Shown: positions 46,105-59,715 of the stretch, in pieces | Layout: each line of letters begins with the position of its first letter | Position numbering within the stretch: the stretch's first letter is position 1 | NCBI GenBank assembly: GCA_028532985.1 | Contig: JANCIK010000001.1 | Coordinates: 248,001 to 312,000 of the forward strand | Length of the DNA: 64,000 bases | DNA from: Stropharia rugosoannulata | Lineage: Eukaryota; Basidiomycota; Agaricomycetes; Agaricales; Strophariaceae | Direction of reading: 5' to 3' | Program-made: the position numbers and the translations under genes | The notes under the pieces: generated by a model | The model's database searches: none | What the model was told of the DNA's origin: nothing | What the model saw: the letters and a program-made list of their open reading frames with translations, nothing else

Positions 46105-46779
46105 AATAGTGTCTGACGGTATTTACTAGGCCAGCTAGCCTTGGTCGTACGTTTTCCAATGCCTCTTTATGTATATAAAATATGTCCCGGGTACACTACA
46201 TAATCACTGCATTTAATCAAATTTGTGAAGTGCTTTAGATGCTCTGCCTGCTCCAATCTGCTTCGTACATGTTTTGCGAAGGCATGGGAACATGGATAAA
46301 AGCCCTTTTATAGCTATGACAACATGATGACAACATGAGAATTTTGTACAAAAATAGCATTCCCTGCCTGGAAAATGCGGAGTTCCTGGTGAAAACCCTG
46401 GGTTCAACGACCCCACCAGGTTGAAAGTTGCGTCCCTGGGAATGACGAAATTTTCCGACTCTGTCTCACGACACTGGCGCGTATACTCACATGCGCACCG
46501 TTTTGTATTGCAGTTTCATTGTGTCCCGTGGCATCCAAGGTATCAGCGCTTGAGGCCTCAACAATATAGTCTGATGGAAAAGACATCGCTCACAATGTGC
46601 AGAGTTTCTCCTTGTACCCTGCAACGCGGCCCTTGAAGAAGACAGAACTCACTTTGCTGTCTACCATAAATAAAATTATACCCATTTTGAATGCTATATG
46701 TCAGAAGCCACCAGAGCCTAGTGCTCGGAGGTACTGCAAGCTCAAGTATACCGAAATTCGCGTACATGTCCCTCCCCTC
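46105..46779. other. Intergenic, no gene seen
   Basis: Nothing recognisable beyond short AT-rich stretches after the transposase-like stop. Confidence 0.4.
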
Positions 46780-47030
46780 CGAGGACAACCAAACAAATCA
46801 AAACTTCAGCTGCTCTTTCTTTCATCACGAGCTTTTGACGGCTCTAGAAGACGTATGCAGAAGACCACTTCTGTCCTCTGCTCATCTGGAAAATATTAAT
46901 AGCTTCCCAATACGTTATGCTCCTCAACATCTCTCACTCAGTTTCATCTCCAATGAACTTCCCATCCATCATACGGGTGCCATGTCCAACCCCAATCAAC
47001 ACCGTCTCTTGAGAATATGCAGATAACAAG
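46780..47030 (+). pseudogene. F-box gene relic
   Basis: HHELLTALEDVCRRPLLSSAHLENINSF (from about 46829) aligns with EIVRAIGDLCTTPFLSGLSLHNLRDL of the gene at 9789 and ELVKAIHDVCASPHLSSLRLKSIAGM of the gene at 8020. Only this middle block survives; both ends are lost. Confidence 0.45.
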
Positions 47031-47396
47031 TCTATCTCTTCAGCGCTCTACCAGAATGGCAGTTCAATTGAACGTGACCACGCTTCTGGACTGCAGATAA
47101 GGGACGTCGCAAACTGTGAATGCCATTTCTCGAACCCCGAATTATACAAGGATTTCCTTTGTAGAAAGAGAATCCGCCCTATTCCTGACTTGGGTAACTA
47201 GTGTCTTTACTTACGACACCAGGCAGCGTGCGCAAAAACTCTAAGTGCTAGAGAAAAACGTATAAAACTTCGATTTACAAGTTACAGCTCTGAAATAAGG
47301 GCAGTCAACTGAGCACCTTGAAATCCTCATAACAAACCATCAACCCGTCTACGCAACCTTCGATTCTAAGGAATATAGTCTGCCATAATACTTATC

Positions 47397-48838
47397 ATGG
47401 ATCTTGTAGGGATGTCTCCTATTTCCTCGCTGTAAGTGTCCATGCATTGAATGAGTGTCGTCTGTTACATCAATTACATCTGAAGGACGGGACCACCCGT
47501 AAGTTGCTTATCGCGTATGACAAAAACTATAATATAACCCAAAAATACAGTTCGTTAGCCTGTTATTGAACTGGGGACTTCTGGGAGCACTGTCTATCCA
47601 AGTATGTAAGTACTACAAGTAATATTTTCAGTTAACCAGGCTAAAGACAGAGCACATTGCTAATTGTCGCCTTTGTTCGGCAGATGTTTACAGTCAGCTG
47701 TTCCCCAGTGAACCTATACGCATAAAAGTTTTAGTTTATTCGATATATCTACTGGAGACAGCGCAGACATGTATGCTCACAAATTCGGTATGGAAGTGGT
47801 TAGTGAGTGGCTTCGGTGACGTCGAGAATCTTAATCTATTTGGAGACGATCTCTGGGTCTCTATTTGTGTCATTGGGGGGCTGGGTAAGCGAGTAAAATG
47901 TCAGACAGAATGAATACTGATTAGATTATCTGGAAACCACTGCTCAGTGGCGTTCCTTGTCCAGTTGTTCTACGCATATCGGATTCGAAGGTTCTCCCAG
48001 AACTCCTACATTGCATCAGCCATCGTCACAGTGAGCGTACTATTTCCCACGTTCCATACCACAGCACATCCTAATGTAATCGTTTAAAGCTCTCCCTTGG
48101 GTCGCTAGCGGGCGCCCTGGGTACAGGTGTAGACGCAGCCAAAGGACACTCACTCTCTGCACTTATTGAGCGCAAATCGCTTACCTACTTGCTTATTGGG
48201 GTGCGCGCATGTTCCCACTATATTTGACCTGATTCTCAAGTAGACGGATACTTCTTCTAGCTCTGGCTTGGCGGCGGTTCTGCTTGCGATGTAATGATTG
48301 CCCTGTCAATGTGCTACTACGTATGTCTTAACTCTTAACGCTCTTCGCCCCGTGCCGCCACTAGCAGAGGTCTATATTTGTTGACTCTATTTTTAGCTGC
48401 GAAAAGGAATCCAAGGTATACCGTTTGCAGCCACACGCCGCCTCATTTCCAGGCTTGTACGCCTGACTGTGGAGACTGGTACTTTTACTGGCAAGTTTTC
48501 TGTTCACCGTGGAGGTCAGCTGCCAACCGTATTATTCAGCGTCTCTGTCTGTTATTTCGCTTTCTTTATTCTACACGCGGTCGTCGAGACTGGATTGGGA
48601 GGTACCTCTGTCAGCCACAGCCAAGTTGTATTCTACAACGCTTCTCGCGGTCTTGAATAGCAGAGTCAACTTGCCTGCACCGGGAAACAATGACGTGGTT
48701 TCTTGGGGGTCGTTGGACCATGTACCAGGAAATCGCAGCGACGCTATTCAGCTTAACAATATGAACAAGCCCGATGTGAGCATGTCTGCTGGGGAAATAT
48801 CAACCAGTCGTGCAATAACATTTTCAACCGATGTTTGA
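47397..48838 (+). CDS. DUF6534-type membrane protein
   Basis: Exons include 47397-47431, a 13-nt micro-exon 47486-47498, 47551-47605 and then from about 47684. Together they read SLTGPPFVSLLLNWGLLGALSIQVYVYSQLFPSEPIRIKVLVY, the typical first helices and loop of basidiomycete DUF6534 proteins. Later exons give YLLETAQTCMLTNSVWKW, VAFLVQLFYAYRIRRFSQN, RRLISRLVRLTVETGTFT and AKLYSTTLLAVLNSRV, the last being the hallmark end of the helix bundle. A hydrophilic tail runs to TGA 48838. The family has six or seven membrane helices and no known activity. Exon borders between 48050 and 48560 are uncertain, so one frame defect cannot be excluded. Confidence 0.65.
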
Positions 48839-50467
48839 TATGTTTGTAACTTGTCGTCACAAAAGGTTGCGTAAAGTAGGCATAACAAGTATTCACCTTT
48901 ATCATTCCTAATATATTACTGTATGAGAATCATGGATGTAATTGGTGACAATGAGTATAGCTTCATGACACCCCTCCCTCGACAATTTTATCCATAAATT
49001 ACAAGACAAAATCTGGACATATGAACTTTAAACCTCTCCCCAGTGAACGCAAATGGCGCTTCCTGATGGCCGTTTCACCGGGAAACATCCCCGGGACAAG
49101 GAAAAAAGGTTAAGGTCAGTCCAGAGTCTTGGTAAAAAGATGCAATTGCTGAAAGGAGGGGTATGTTCGAGTAAGGAGCTCCGATAATTGGAAATAGATG
49201 TCAAGTGATGAGGTTGCCGAGTCAGTGTAGACTCATGTCCTATCTTAAGACCGTTTATAAATGAAAAACTGGTAAGCTTGGAGCTTGAAGCTTGAAGCTC
49301 GGAACTAAAGCTTTTCCATCGATGAAAGGCACCAAAATATGGACGCGGAGACAATGTCATATGCTTCAAGCTTACGTGGGGAATAAACATTTTAGATAAG
49401 TTACTAATATTATGTAGATGTAGTGTGCGGTAATTTTTGACTGTATACGTGATCTCAAATTTATAAATGACCGCCCAAGTTGATTCAAGTATGGACCGAA
49501 TGTACCGATGAGCCATGCCATTCTGATGATCGATTCGTAGCCTGCATAGAAGGATGTCCGGGCTTTCCGACGATCATCCAGGAGGATAAGGTCTTTGTGT
49601 GGTTTTATGGGTCCCACAGGCTAACAAGAGGTATGAATACGCAAAATATCGTTTACGCCGAGCAATAAACTCACAGCAGCTTCCGACACGGTGTGGTTGT
49701 CTTCATTGGTGGCAAAGCTATGCAAGAAGGATCAGCCTCTCGTCCTGGTGGGTCCAACATTTGGTATGATGAAAAACTGTGAGATAACATTGCGAGGACA
49801 GAGTGCGTACTGCATAAGGTTAACCACGCCAGCCTTTATATCTTCGATGATGCGGAAAGCCTTTTCTACCTGCCTAACGCCTTCCCGCCCTATGTCATGT
49901 TTTGAATTTAACTAAATGCGGGCATGATTTAGCCCACTGGGACACTTAGTATCTGTGGGTGATGCATGTGCATGAGCGTGCAAAGTATAATACAGCCGTC
50001 GAATCTAAACTGTCTCCTATTACTAGAGCAGCACAATGATTACCATATACATTGATTTTATTATTGAACTGTACATTTACTCAACATTTAATAGAATCAA
50101 TTCTTTCTCTTGTACATTATTGCAAAGGTTCCAAGAACAAAAATTAAACAAATGTTGCATCCACTAGACTTCATGGACTTGCGATGGACTTTCGGTTGTC
50201 TTTCGGCGGAGGGTCGGCTCACCGTTCGGTCCCCTCGGAAAATAATAGATAAAAAGCAAGTGACAGGAAACATCTAGAATGCCGTAGGGAAAATTAAAGT
50301 AGTTCTCCTCAGTGATAATAAATGAGCTATAGGGGCAAACGACTTGTTGAGCGCTGTTAGAAGTAATTGGATGATTTGTCAGCACCGCACGGACCCAAGC
50401 GAGGTTCACGTGACTCTGGTAGTTTATGTGATTCGTTTGATGATTTCGAGTTTTGAATGTTGACACG
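48839..50467. other. Intergenic, no gene recognised
   Basis: Short open frames at 49480-49915 (plus) and 49028-49617 (minus) show no family marks. Sequence just before 50468 is the probable promoter of the PWWP gene. Confidence 0.4.
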
Positions 50468-53201
50468 ATGAGCAAGAAAGGATCGAAAAGCGCGAAAGAA
50501 GTCCGACAGTACAACACGGGCGACCCGGTTCTCGCAAAAATGCGCGGCTACCCCCCGTGGCCAGGAATTGTACGCTAGTGACCACAAATACGCCTGTATG
50601 TGCTGACCTTTTGAGAACAGATTGTCGACCCGGGCGACGTGCCCGAGCGGGTAAGGGAACAGCAGCCGCCTAATAAGAAGTCGGCGACATACTGCATCCT
50701 GTTCTTCCCTCAGGGTGACTAGTGCGTTCAGTGCCTTTGTGGTATCCATGTCTGCTGTGCTGACAGTGCTATCTTCACTGGACAGCGGATGGCTGACGGC
50801 GCACGACCTGTCGTTCTTGCAACGGCACGAGATCGAGGCTTTCCTCGCGGATGAGTCGAAGAAGCGCAACGGCGACCTACGCGCAGGCTACCGTATCGCG
50901 CTCGACCCGGCCGCGTGGATGATGGACCGCGAAGTTAACCAGGCGGCCGCCCAGGAGGCTGAGGAGAATGCTCAGGTCGACCAGCTCGCGTCAGACGAAG
51001 ACGAGGGCGCCGGTGACGAGGACGCGGATGCAGATGGTGACGGTGACGCGATGGACATAGACGTCGGCCTCGGACTCGCCGAGGCAAAGAAGGGCCGCAA
51101 ACCTGCGGCAGGGAGGAAGAGGAAGAGGGAAAGTGATGCTGCTGCCGAGCCCAAGCCCCCGAGGCAAACCAAGGCAAAGAAGACACCAGCTGAGCCTCGG
51201 GCGAAGAAAACCGCAGCAGAAAAGGAGAAGAAACCGCGCAAGAATGGCGCAGGCGCGAAGAGCAAGGCCGTCGTCGAGAGTGAGGACGAAGGTGCCCATG
51301 CTACCGCTGCAGATGGTACCAGTGCGCCGGCAGGCTCGAGCAAGAAGGGCGGTGCGAGCCCTCCCCCCGCAAAAAAGACAAGACGAGATCGAGAAGAAGA
51401 AGACGAATGTATGTCCCCTAAATCCACTTTTTTTTGTTCCTCTTTCGTCCAATTCTTTTAAACCTCCTGTTGACTTCACCTTCTTTTATACGCACTCCGC
51501 TTCCAATTTCGCTTTCAATCTCTTTAACTTCCTTTTGATACGATAAAACGAAAAGCTAACCAATTTTATCTTTCTCTCTCCACGCGTTATCATTCCCTTG
51601 TATCATGCGCAACTCCTGTACTCCCCGGTGACGATATACCTGACTCCTCGATCTCACGTACAAACGGCCCATATGTTCACGCCCACCCCGATACTACCGA
51701 CGTAAACGATATGCCATCTACGACGGACACAGCCAAAACAGGCGATGCTCAGAGCGTTAAGGTGCGCGACTGGCGCCACAAACTACAGAAGACCTTCCTT
51801 AGTAACAAGGGAGTGCCCAAGAGCGAGGTATGTACTCTCGCCCATATATTCCTTCATTTTTGGCTAGATATTGCCTTTCCCGTCGATATCAACCTACGTA
51901 GACTCCAATTTTCGTGATTGAGTAGTCCTTGGTCCCATTTTTTCTCCAATTTGCCGCCAACTTTAACTAATGACTTTATTCTGTATACAGGCAATGGCTG
52001 AGCTTGATGCTCTATTTACGACGGTGGAGCAGTATGACGAGATGACAATTGAGCAATTGCAGGTACGCGTTTTCTCCTCCTCCACACCTCCCCTGCTTTC
52101 CCTTCTCTGTTATCTTGCTTTGTGTGTGCACCTCGGACTTAGGAAGTCGAGGTCAGCTTGGTTTGACAATTTTCGTCTTTGGAAGAATTTTGGCAGAACA
52201 TAAATTCGTCGGCTTCGGTGTTCGTATATCCGGGTTGCGAATCCCTCGCCGTGATTTTGACCCGTCTATCTTCTAGAGCAGCCTACTGTTCCTTATGCTG
52301 CCCTTCTTATACAGGCTGATTCATTTTCTGTTCCGCGTCTCCTCCCATCTTCGTGCGGCCTTTTTTGTTGGTTCCTTGAAATATCGGGGAGACAGGGCTT
52401 CTGGACGGCTCCAATGTTACTATTGAGTAACTGCAGTCTTTCTCATTGTTGCTCTAAAGTTCTACTCCCCCTGCTTTTCTTCCATCCGCGGACTTTTATC
52501 TTCGCCCGCTCTCCCTCCGAAGTCTCCCGTCCATCTCCCCGGCTTTCAACTTGGGTTTATTCTATGCGTTTGCGCCTAAAAACTGACCATTTATATCCCA
52601 GTTCTCTAAAATTGGCAAAGTAATGCGACACATCGCTGCACTGGAGGATGACAAGATTCCCCCGCGCGACGCCGAATTCAAATTCCGCGCACGAGCAAAG
52701 GGGCTTGTGGATAAATGGCATCGCATCCTTAACGCAAACAAGCCAGCCGGCGCGGGGGGCGTGACAAGCCCTGTTAGCGCTGTGGGTAAGAGCGCCAAGG
52801 CGGACACTGCGAAAGAGGCTAAGAGTGATGAGGCGAAAGACACGAAAGAGGAGACGAAGGAGGTGGAAGACGCTGTGAGGAATGTAGATCTAAATGGCAA
52901 GGGTGGGTACTTCATGACTTTCTTCTTTCTTTCGCTTGATTAACATCTTTTATGTTTGGTAGGCGCCGAGTCCCCTGCGGCGCCGGTACCGGAACCACCC
53001 GCAGTGCAGGCTGAAGATGGTGCCACTACAACAGCGGCTCCCGAAGCCACCCCCGCTCCCGTACCTGAACCCACTACTACCACCGTAACCGCCGTGGAAG
53101 GCGGTGCCGCGGATGCGGAGGGCGAGCACGACGCAGATGCAAATGCCGAGGCGGAGGATGCTTCAACGCACGTAGAGGACGTGGTGATGGGAGAGGCGTG
53201 A
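50468..53201 (+). CDS. PWWP-domain chromatin protein with LEDGF/TFIIS-N-like domain
   Basis: Exon 1 (50468-50569) gives MSKKGSKSAKEVRQYNTGDPVLAKMRGYPPWPGI, the start of a PWWP domain. Exon 2 (50621-50714) adds IVDPGDVPE...ATYCILFFPQG and the third exon completes it (LTAHDLSFLQRHEIEAFLAD). This fold binds methylated histone tails, often H3K36me, together with DNA. A long charged, Lys/Ala-rich middle follows (to 51408) with AGRKRKRES and several KK motifs, probably nuclear and DNA-contacting. Exons from about 51630 encode KVRDWRHKLQKTFLSNKGVPKSEAMAELDALFTTVEQYDEMTIEQLQ and, after another intron, KIGKVMRHIAALEDDKIPPRDAEFKFRARAKGLVDKW, a four-helix TFIIS-N/IBD-like module. An acidic Ala/Pro/Thr-rich tail ends at TGA 53201. 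GC content and codon use are higher than in the neighbouring repeats. Likely a housekeeping chromatin adaptor. Confidence 0.88.
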
Positions 53202-54399
53202 AAGTACACGACCGCACCAGCACCCCGGGTGTAGCCTGTGTATGTATGTCTACGCGTACAGACGGCCTTGCTTGTTCGTTGCTCGTTTTCAACCAATTAT
53301 CTTCGCTTTTATCTTTTGCCCGCTTCGATGATTTGTCCACCGTGGCTCTTTTTTTCTACAGTTAATCAGTCGGAAGACGTCTTTGGTCTGTTTTCTTCGA
53401 GGGGCCCGGCGGTGATGAGGTGGTTACTGCATCCCCCCATTTACCCTGTGCTGTCTAGAAGTGTGTCTCGCTGTACCGTCTACTCCAATGTTCTATCGTC
53501 AAGAATCATATTTTACGTGTGTATGACATAGTTCAGTTTACTACTCTGCTCCGTGATACTGAGAGTATCGTCACACTTCCCTTTTCCAGTGGACACAATG
53601 TGCTATACATACATACCTGTACATCGTGTAGTATTTATTCGTTCTAGTCTTTCCTTTTTTTTTTGAGTTCGGTCTTCCTATATATATATGGTTCGTTATT
53701 TACAAGATCAATATTAGATCATGGTTTTACTAATGCGTTCAAACACGGTCAACCTGTAATAGGAATCCCAGATATACATAATGTCTATTGCTTCTCCTTT
53801 GTTGCTATCAAAATTATACAGAGGTCATCTCTCCGGTTTCTAGGATCGATAGAGCGGGGGGCTTATGCTCCTCTGGCTCGGATATGTGCACTATTCTTTC
53901 GAGGGCTACGGTGGCTTGGAAGTCGACGATGTTTGCTTTCTGATATTTTTAACCTGTTAGAGCTGGATCAGGGACGTGATATAAGAAGAGGTACTTACGT
54001 GCAAATCGACAGATCTCCCCTCGGAACTGGTGAAATACCCTTGGCTTGTTCCTGTCTGGCGAGTGAGACGGCCATCGCCGCGCAGTGCCTGCCTTGAGCT
54101 CAAGCTGAGGGAAAATACCGTCAATAAGGGTTTTTGACGCTCCGCCTAAACCTACTTTGCCAGTAGACACAGAATGCGTACTAAAGCAATCAATATATTT
54201 ACTATACAGTGAAAGGACAAATTTGTGGACTCACTGGCACTTGTCTGGAAGGTTAGGAATGTCTGTGCGTAATTCCAACCATCAAGAACCACAAACTACA
54301 AACAATCAGTGCATGCACCGAGTTCTTGAAGTATATTACGTACGAGAGCCAGCTGAATGAGGATGAGGACACTTGATAATAATAAGAACGGGTTTCAAT
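53202..54399. other. Intergenic; may contain the 3' end of the next gene
   Basis: No recognisable coding sequence. It contains the 3' UTR of the PWWP gene and possibly last exons of the minus-strand gene that starts at 55673. Confidence 0.35.
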
Positions 54400-55673
54400 A
54401 GATGTTATTGACTGAATGAATGCAATGCTTGCCTTGCGACAACAGCAGTGGTCGTTAGGTATAAGATAAGCGTGTTTATAACTTTGTTAGATCTGGCGAG
54501 GCCTGAGCGGTGGTAGTGAAGGTGAAAAACTTGTGAGGATGTGAGTATTATATCACATCCCGCCAGGCAGGAAAACCAGACGATAACAATCCACTAAATG
54601 ACGGTGTAGCATGAGAGGAAATTGCTTCAATATGCCAAAAATGACGTTGCAACTTACCGCGTACTCCGACAGCTCAGTAAATGCGTCAACGGACAAAACA
54701 ATGACGGTGACTTTCATTCCGAAGCCTGCGTGCGAGGTTGCGTATGAGCACCTACATGAGAGAGTGGAATAGACCTGTGTTGATGTGCATACCTAAGGCC
54801 GCAAGGGGCAAAGCAATCTACGAAAAAAAGTTAGAGTTAACGCCAGTGTCGCGTCTTCCAACAGGCATACCACTAAGACTCTCAGAAGATAGCGCTCTTT
54901 GCCAACCACTGACACTGCGATCAGACAGCTCCCTCACTCTGACATAGGTTGAAATTTACAGAGTCCCAAGCGATATGCGTACACGGTTTGGACCATGTAA
55001 TCGATGAGAGTCTATGTGCAGTGACTTTGCTGAGATTAGTCGCAGAGTTTAAAGTTGGGACACGCGTACCAGCATTAAAACACTCGCTCCAAACTCCCTT
55101 TTCATTGGTATATAAGAGTACATTCTAAATAACCAGTTAAACATGGCTTACCAGATGGGAACAATCAGATTGTCGGGATCTCCAAATGCGGATACCAGAT
55201 AAAAGTAAGCGGTTTTGGCCATTACGATTCTAATTGACCCACTGTGAGGACGCCACCAAACAGCAGATCACAAAGGCAAGGTGCGCACGTATTAAATATC
55301 TGCAAGGTACTATGAAATAATTTGCCGGTTGGAAGTTAATAGAATGTGTGTTTCCAGACGGGGGCCTATACGTACACAACTGCGCCAACCTGAGGTTGTC
55401 ATAATTCATAGTAAGTGTTTCTGAGAAGGGGATCTTGGAAGGAAGGTATCTTACGGTAGCCTTTACGCCGTTTGTATCACCTGGAAAGTTTTTATAGTAC
55501 CGGAACGTCAGAAGACATATTAGTCCTAGCCAGCTATATCCAAAACAGTTCGTTATTAGTTATTGCAAATTACTTTCGAGGACATACAAAGACGTAAAAA
55601 AAGCAGACACCAGCACGGGCGCCACGATGTCGCTCAATAGAACAAGGTCTACCGGAAATGATGACGGCGACAT
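54400..55673 (-). CDS. DUF6534-type membrane protein, minus strand; 3' end unresolved
   Basis: From ATG 55673 small exons join in phase: MSPSSFPVDLVLLSDIVAPVLVSAFFTSF, then WLGLICLLTFRYYKNFPGDTNGVKAT, then VGAVV, then GSIRIVMAKTAYFYLVSAFGDPDNLIVPIW (about 55160-55250). Further down, LIDYMVQTVYAYRLGTL and HRSGLARSNKVINTLILYLTTTAVV appear in the family's order. The last corresponds to the conserved SRTGFxRSDxxINxL block of DUF6534 proteins. I could not find the final SNSLLATLN-like helix end, so the gene may be decayed at its 3' end or have exons that I missed. It is the second member of this family in the window and is much diverged from 47397-48838. Confidence 0.55.
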
Positions 55674-57564
55674 TGTCCGCTCCGACGGGAAGAATGCAGG
55701 GGGGATAAACGGCATTTGGTGTCGTTTAAGTACGCCTGCTCGTTCCTTCTATTTAATTTGAGAGCTTTCACTATGTCACTGTATGGCAGTACACTGGACC
55801 AGACTTCAACTGATATGTATATGCCAAAATAGACACAACAGTTTTATGCTCTTCGTTCGTGCCCGGTTCGATAAGCTGACATCTCTATGTTCATCGCCTC
55901 ACGTCTACCTTCCGAAACATCCCACGTACGTGTGTACCTTGCTTCCAAACTTGATCTCTTATTATTTATACATGCTTATATCCAATAATGAGACACATCA
56001 TTCAAGAGGAAGTCTTAGTGTACTATGATTAAACGGAGCGTACATGATGATATCACATAGAACAGGTTTCTCTTGTCTAACTTTCGTCAATACCTTGTTG
56101 ACCTAATCGTCTGTATTCAAGATGAAAGTACGATCTAGTAGTACATGTCTTCCCAGAATATGCAACAAATCGCGTCATCTGTCAATCAGGATTCTGCGGT
56201 ACTGCCATTGACGCATCAATGATAATTTCTCTGACTGTTACGAAGACACGGTTTGGACATGCCGACAACCTCCTTCCTTCTTCCTTTGAAGGCATCTTTC
56301 ACTGCTATAAAACAGTAGCTTTCTCACCAAACAATCTAGACCTGGCCGTAAATCTTTCAACTTTTATTTATCTGCTTTGATCATTCTACTCAAAACCTAC
56401 ACTTGTGCAATAGGCAATATTCTCAGGTATTGTTTATATTAGTTCACTTCAAACGTACACACTGTTACGCTCGATCTCAATAGTGCACCCCTTCGTACAG
56501 TAAGATAATGCCGATTGAGAAAGCCTTCTTGCTTCCCCAGAACGGGTATCTCTAATCAGGCAAGTATCCCAACCTTTACCCGAGTTAGCTCCCGAAATCG
56601 ATCTTATTGGTCTAATCATAGTAAGGTACATCCCAATTATGGTGATGTCATTTAGAAGAGCAATCAACAACAGTCCTCGGACTGTTTTACCTGCTGAATT
56701 CAACTAAGATATGCTGCCAATTGACACCTGTGAGTCTGCAACCCAAAATTAGAATACCATCAGATACAAAAAACATATTCTGCATCCAGGCTCTGGCTGG
56801 ACCTCCGTTGCAGCAGTCATTACATACCACATATATCATACGTCATGTCTCCTGGAATTGTTGAGCAGCTATTAACAGAGACATACGCCGTCTGTTACAA
56901 CATGCGGAGACATATGGAAGTAGTTACAAAGCTATCGTTCGCAAGCGCAAAGCCAATAAAATCATCTTCCAATAGGTTAGCTGCCATAAAATACTACGAG
57001 TAACAAGTGACCACAATTCGAGGAAGAGGAAAATGGCAAGTTGGAGTCCAGGAGCCCCATGGTTAGTTGTCTGAGGTTGGACTGCGATGCAGGTATTGAA
57101 GAGAAAAGGGCGTTGGGGAAGTACAGCTCCCTGCAAGAGTCAGCCTCGCTGGTGCTGGTGCGTCCACAGGTGTCAAGTTCTGTTTCTCAATGGGGTGAAT
57201 AGTTGTTGCAAGACGGACCAGCGCTGACGCAGTACAACGCATAAGTGCTTCGAGCCAGCGTGCGTACTAAGCACTCGGGCAACTTAGCAGTTTGCCATCC
57301 TGATCGCATGTAGGCGCATTAGTTGCACAAGCATGTGTGCACATAGGTCTACGTCGTCATCGTGGTGCAAGTTCCGGTGGAATTACTGCTTCCACCCAAA
57401 AGTTGACTAGCAGATCACACAATCCCCATCATTCGGCTTCTCTAAACGTACTTCAAGCCGTGCACGTAGTGCGCCGTCGGCAGCTATATAAGCGCTGTCG
57501 CTATGTTCGAGAAGGCGATATATCAGAACTGATGTAGCGCATATTTCTCATACAGACATGCTAC
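55674..57564. other. Intergenic, no gene recognised
   Basis: AT-rich with short open frames only. I see no repeats, RNA genes or family motifs. Confidence 0.4.
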
Positions 57565-59105
57565 TTACGCGTATTGCAGACCTGCGCCAGTTGAGCTTGT
57601 CATCAACGGATGGACGATTCCATTCTCGCCGCCACCTGAAGCTACACGCCAGCCCGCAGTGCCACCACGCTGAGCACCAACTACACTCTTGGACCAAGTG
57701 GAGACTGGTGACCCTGCTGTCGGCGAACTACCCAATGCAGATCCGATCCATTGGGTCCACACGGAGGTGTGAGGGGCCTGCAGAGGCTCATGAGCTTGGA
57801 GGCGAATTCGAAGTTGTCGCTTTTCCTCACTTCCATCTTTTTCTTTCCTCATTGATGTCGTTGTACTAGCAGAGCCAGGCAGTCTCAGTCCAAGTAGAGT
57901 GGGCGATTTGACGTCGTTGCCTGATAGTGGGATGGCCGTAGGTACCGGCTGTAGATCTGGTGCAATCGTGAGCAACCCGTCAACGTGGGTCGGTGGACTA
58001 GCTTCGACGAGTGCGAGTTGGATACACCATGTACCTGCTGCTGGAGCGTTTTGTGACCCCAAAGGAGGGTCTGGAGCGGGGAAAAACGACAATGACCACA
58101 TACGGCCTAATTAAGAAAATAATAGATGATCAGCTGTAGAATTTATTGAGCGCAGTGAATAGCACGATGCTTACCTCTTGCTATCCATTCCACTTCTACT
58201 CCTCCCGCTACCGTCATTCGTTTTCTAAAGGCTGGCATAACCAGCCAAACCATGAACGCGCCAATTCGACCTTGCGGTCCTTCCTGCACAGTCACTGTAT
58301 CTGGAGTTACGCTCACCCCAAGCAACATTTGCGTAGCGCCCGAAACTCGCGAAAGACCGGCGCCTGGGTTTAATCGGAGACGTTGGAAAAGAGCATCATC
58401 CCCAGTTGCAAGGCATGCAGCACGCAACTCTGATGCAGTCGATGGGTCGAGAGGAATAGCATAGGAGAGCAACATTGCCAATAGTTCTTCTTCACCGTCA
58501 TTCTCATTGTCTACGATGGTTTGTGTGTCAACCCCTTCGCGGGACTTCACGCTTCCTGTCTTTCCCCCTGCTTCCTTCCTCTTGACTGCAGCCCAGTACA
58601 AAGGAGACTTCCCCTCTATGGTGCGTTCCTGGATCAGCTTACCAAAATCCAATGGAGTAGGAAGACCTGCGCATGCCGACGCACAACTTGCCAGAATGCC
58701 GGGCGCTGCTGCATTTGGAGCTGGATGAGCCTCTACGAGGTCGCGAACAAGGCGAAGGACCGTCTCTCTCAGCTCGCGCGCAGTGCGTGCATGGGAGGAG
58801 GAGGTAGACAGAGTATTGAATGGTCTCCACGCGTTTGGTAGGGCAGGAGCTTTCCCCTTTCCTTTTCTGTCCGCAGTGAAGAACGGAGTGCTTGTGGCGC
58901 TTAAATTTGTGCTCGGGCTGGTACTTGGCTGAATGACTCCGGTTGAGTTCGAAGGGCCGGGCTCCGTGAGTTCATCGGTTGCGGGTGGGTTTGTCTTTTC
59001 CAATGGATAAGACGTGGACGCGGAGCTTGATGCCAGCGTATCATAAGAAGGGGGTGCCTCTGTCGGTGTAGGATCATCTGGCAAGGGTTGCTTGTCAATG
59101 ATCAT
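57565..59105 (-). CDS. Conserved basidiomycete protein of unknown function (ankyrin-like N-terminal half)
   Basis: Exon 1 starts at ATG 59105 and ends near 58178 (donor GTAAGC). After an intron with acceptor AATTAG, exon 2 continues in phase to the stop at 57565, giving roughly 480 residues. The N-terminus is a low-complexity Pro/Ser/Thr region with PPSYDTL. The conserved core is LRETVLRLVRDLVEAH, ILASCASACAGLPTPLDFGKLIQERTIEGKSPLYWAAVKR, LLAMLLSYAIPLDPSTASELRAACLATGDDALFQRLRLNP and, in exon 2, WCIQLALVEASPPTHVDGLLTI. SPLYWA resembles an ankyrin TPLHWA turn. The family is widespread in basidiomycetes without assigned function. The reading frame is intact. Confidence 0.75.
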
Positions 59106-59715
59106 GGCAAAATATCCGGTTTAGTCAGATGCGGTAGATGAAGTATGACTGGGATGATGCGTGTATGAGTGCGAGGTACTAGTCAGTTCAGATATTTGTG
59201 CCGCCCAAGCGACTGCGCAGCGCAGTACTCACTTCCAAAGCTGGTCAATTGCAGTACATCTGGGATACGTGAGGCACTGCTTTCTTAGTGTTGCCGTCGG
59301 CTATGTTCAGTGGTGAGAGTCACAAAAAGAATCTATGCCGTTTGGCTCGCTGCGATCCGTATTGGATCCGTAAGTACTTATGTTTAGTCAGGTGTTATGA
59401 TGGATGTTCAAAGTGACAAGTGACATGGAGTCCTACACAGCCTCTCAATTGAGTTCTCAGATCTCAAGTTCAACTACATACTACATGTGCTACCGTACAA
59501 ATCATTTTATCCTATGCGGCAAATGACATGTACACAAGCTTTTTTATTTGACCTTCTGCATCGTCCTCTACATTAAGGGATAAGTAATGTTTTCATCGGG
59601 ACTCGGAGTTGCATAGGATTCGGAACTTGGAAGATTTCATTGTATGAAATTTTTTTAAAAAGTATACGGTATATACCAAATCGCAACCAAATCGCCTCGA
59701 AAGATCAGGGAAAAA
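59106..59715. other. Intergenic, no gene recognised
   Basis: Upstream region of the gene at 59105; nothing else seen. Confidence 0.4.

Noticed and set aside
50935..51479. Long minus-strand open frames opposite the PWWP gene
   Set aside because: They mirror the GC-rich, Lys/Ala/Glu-coding plus strand and have no own family marks.
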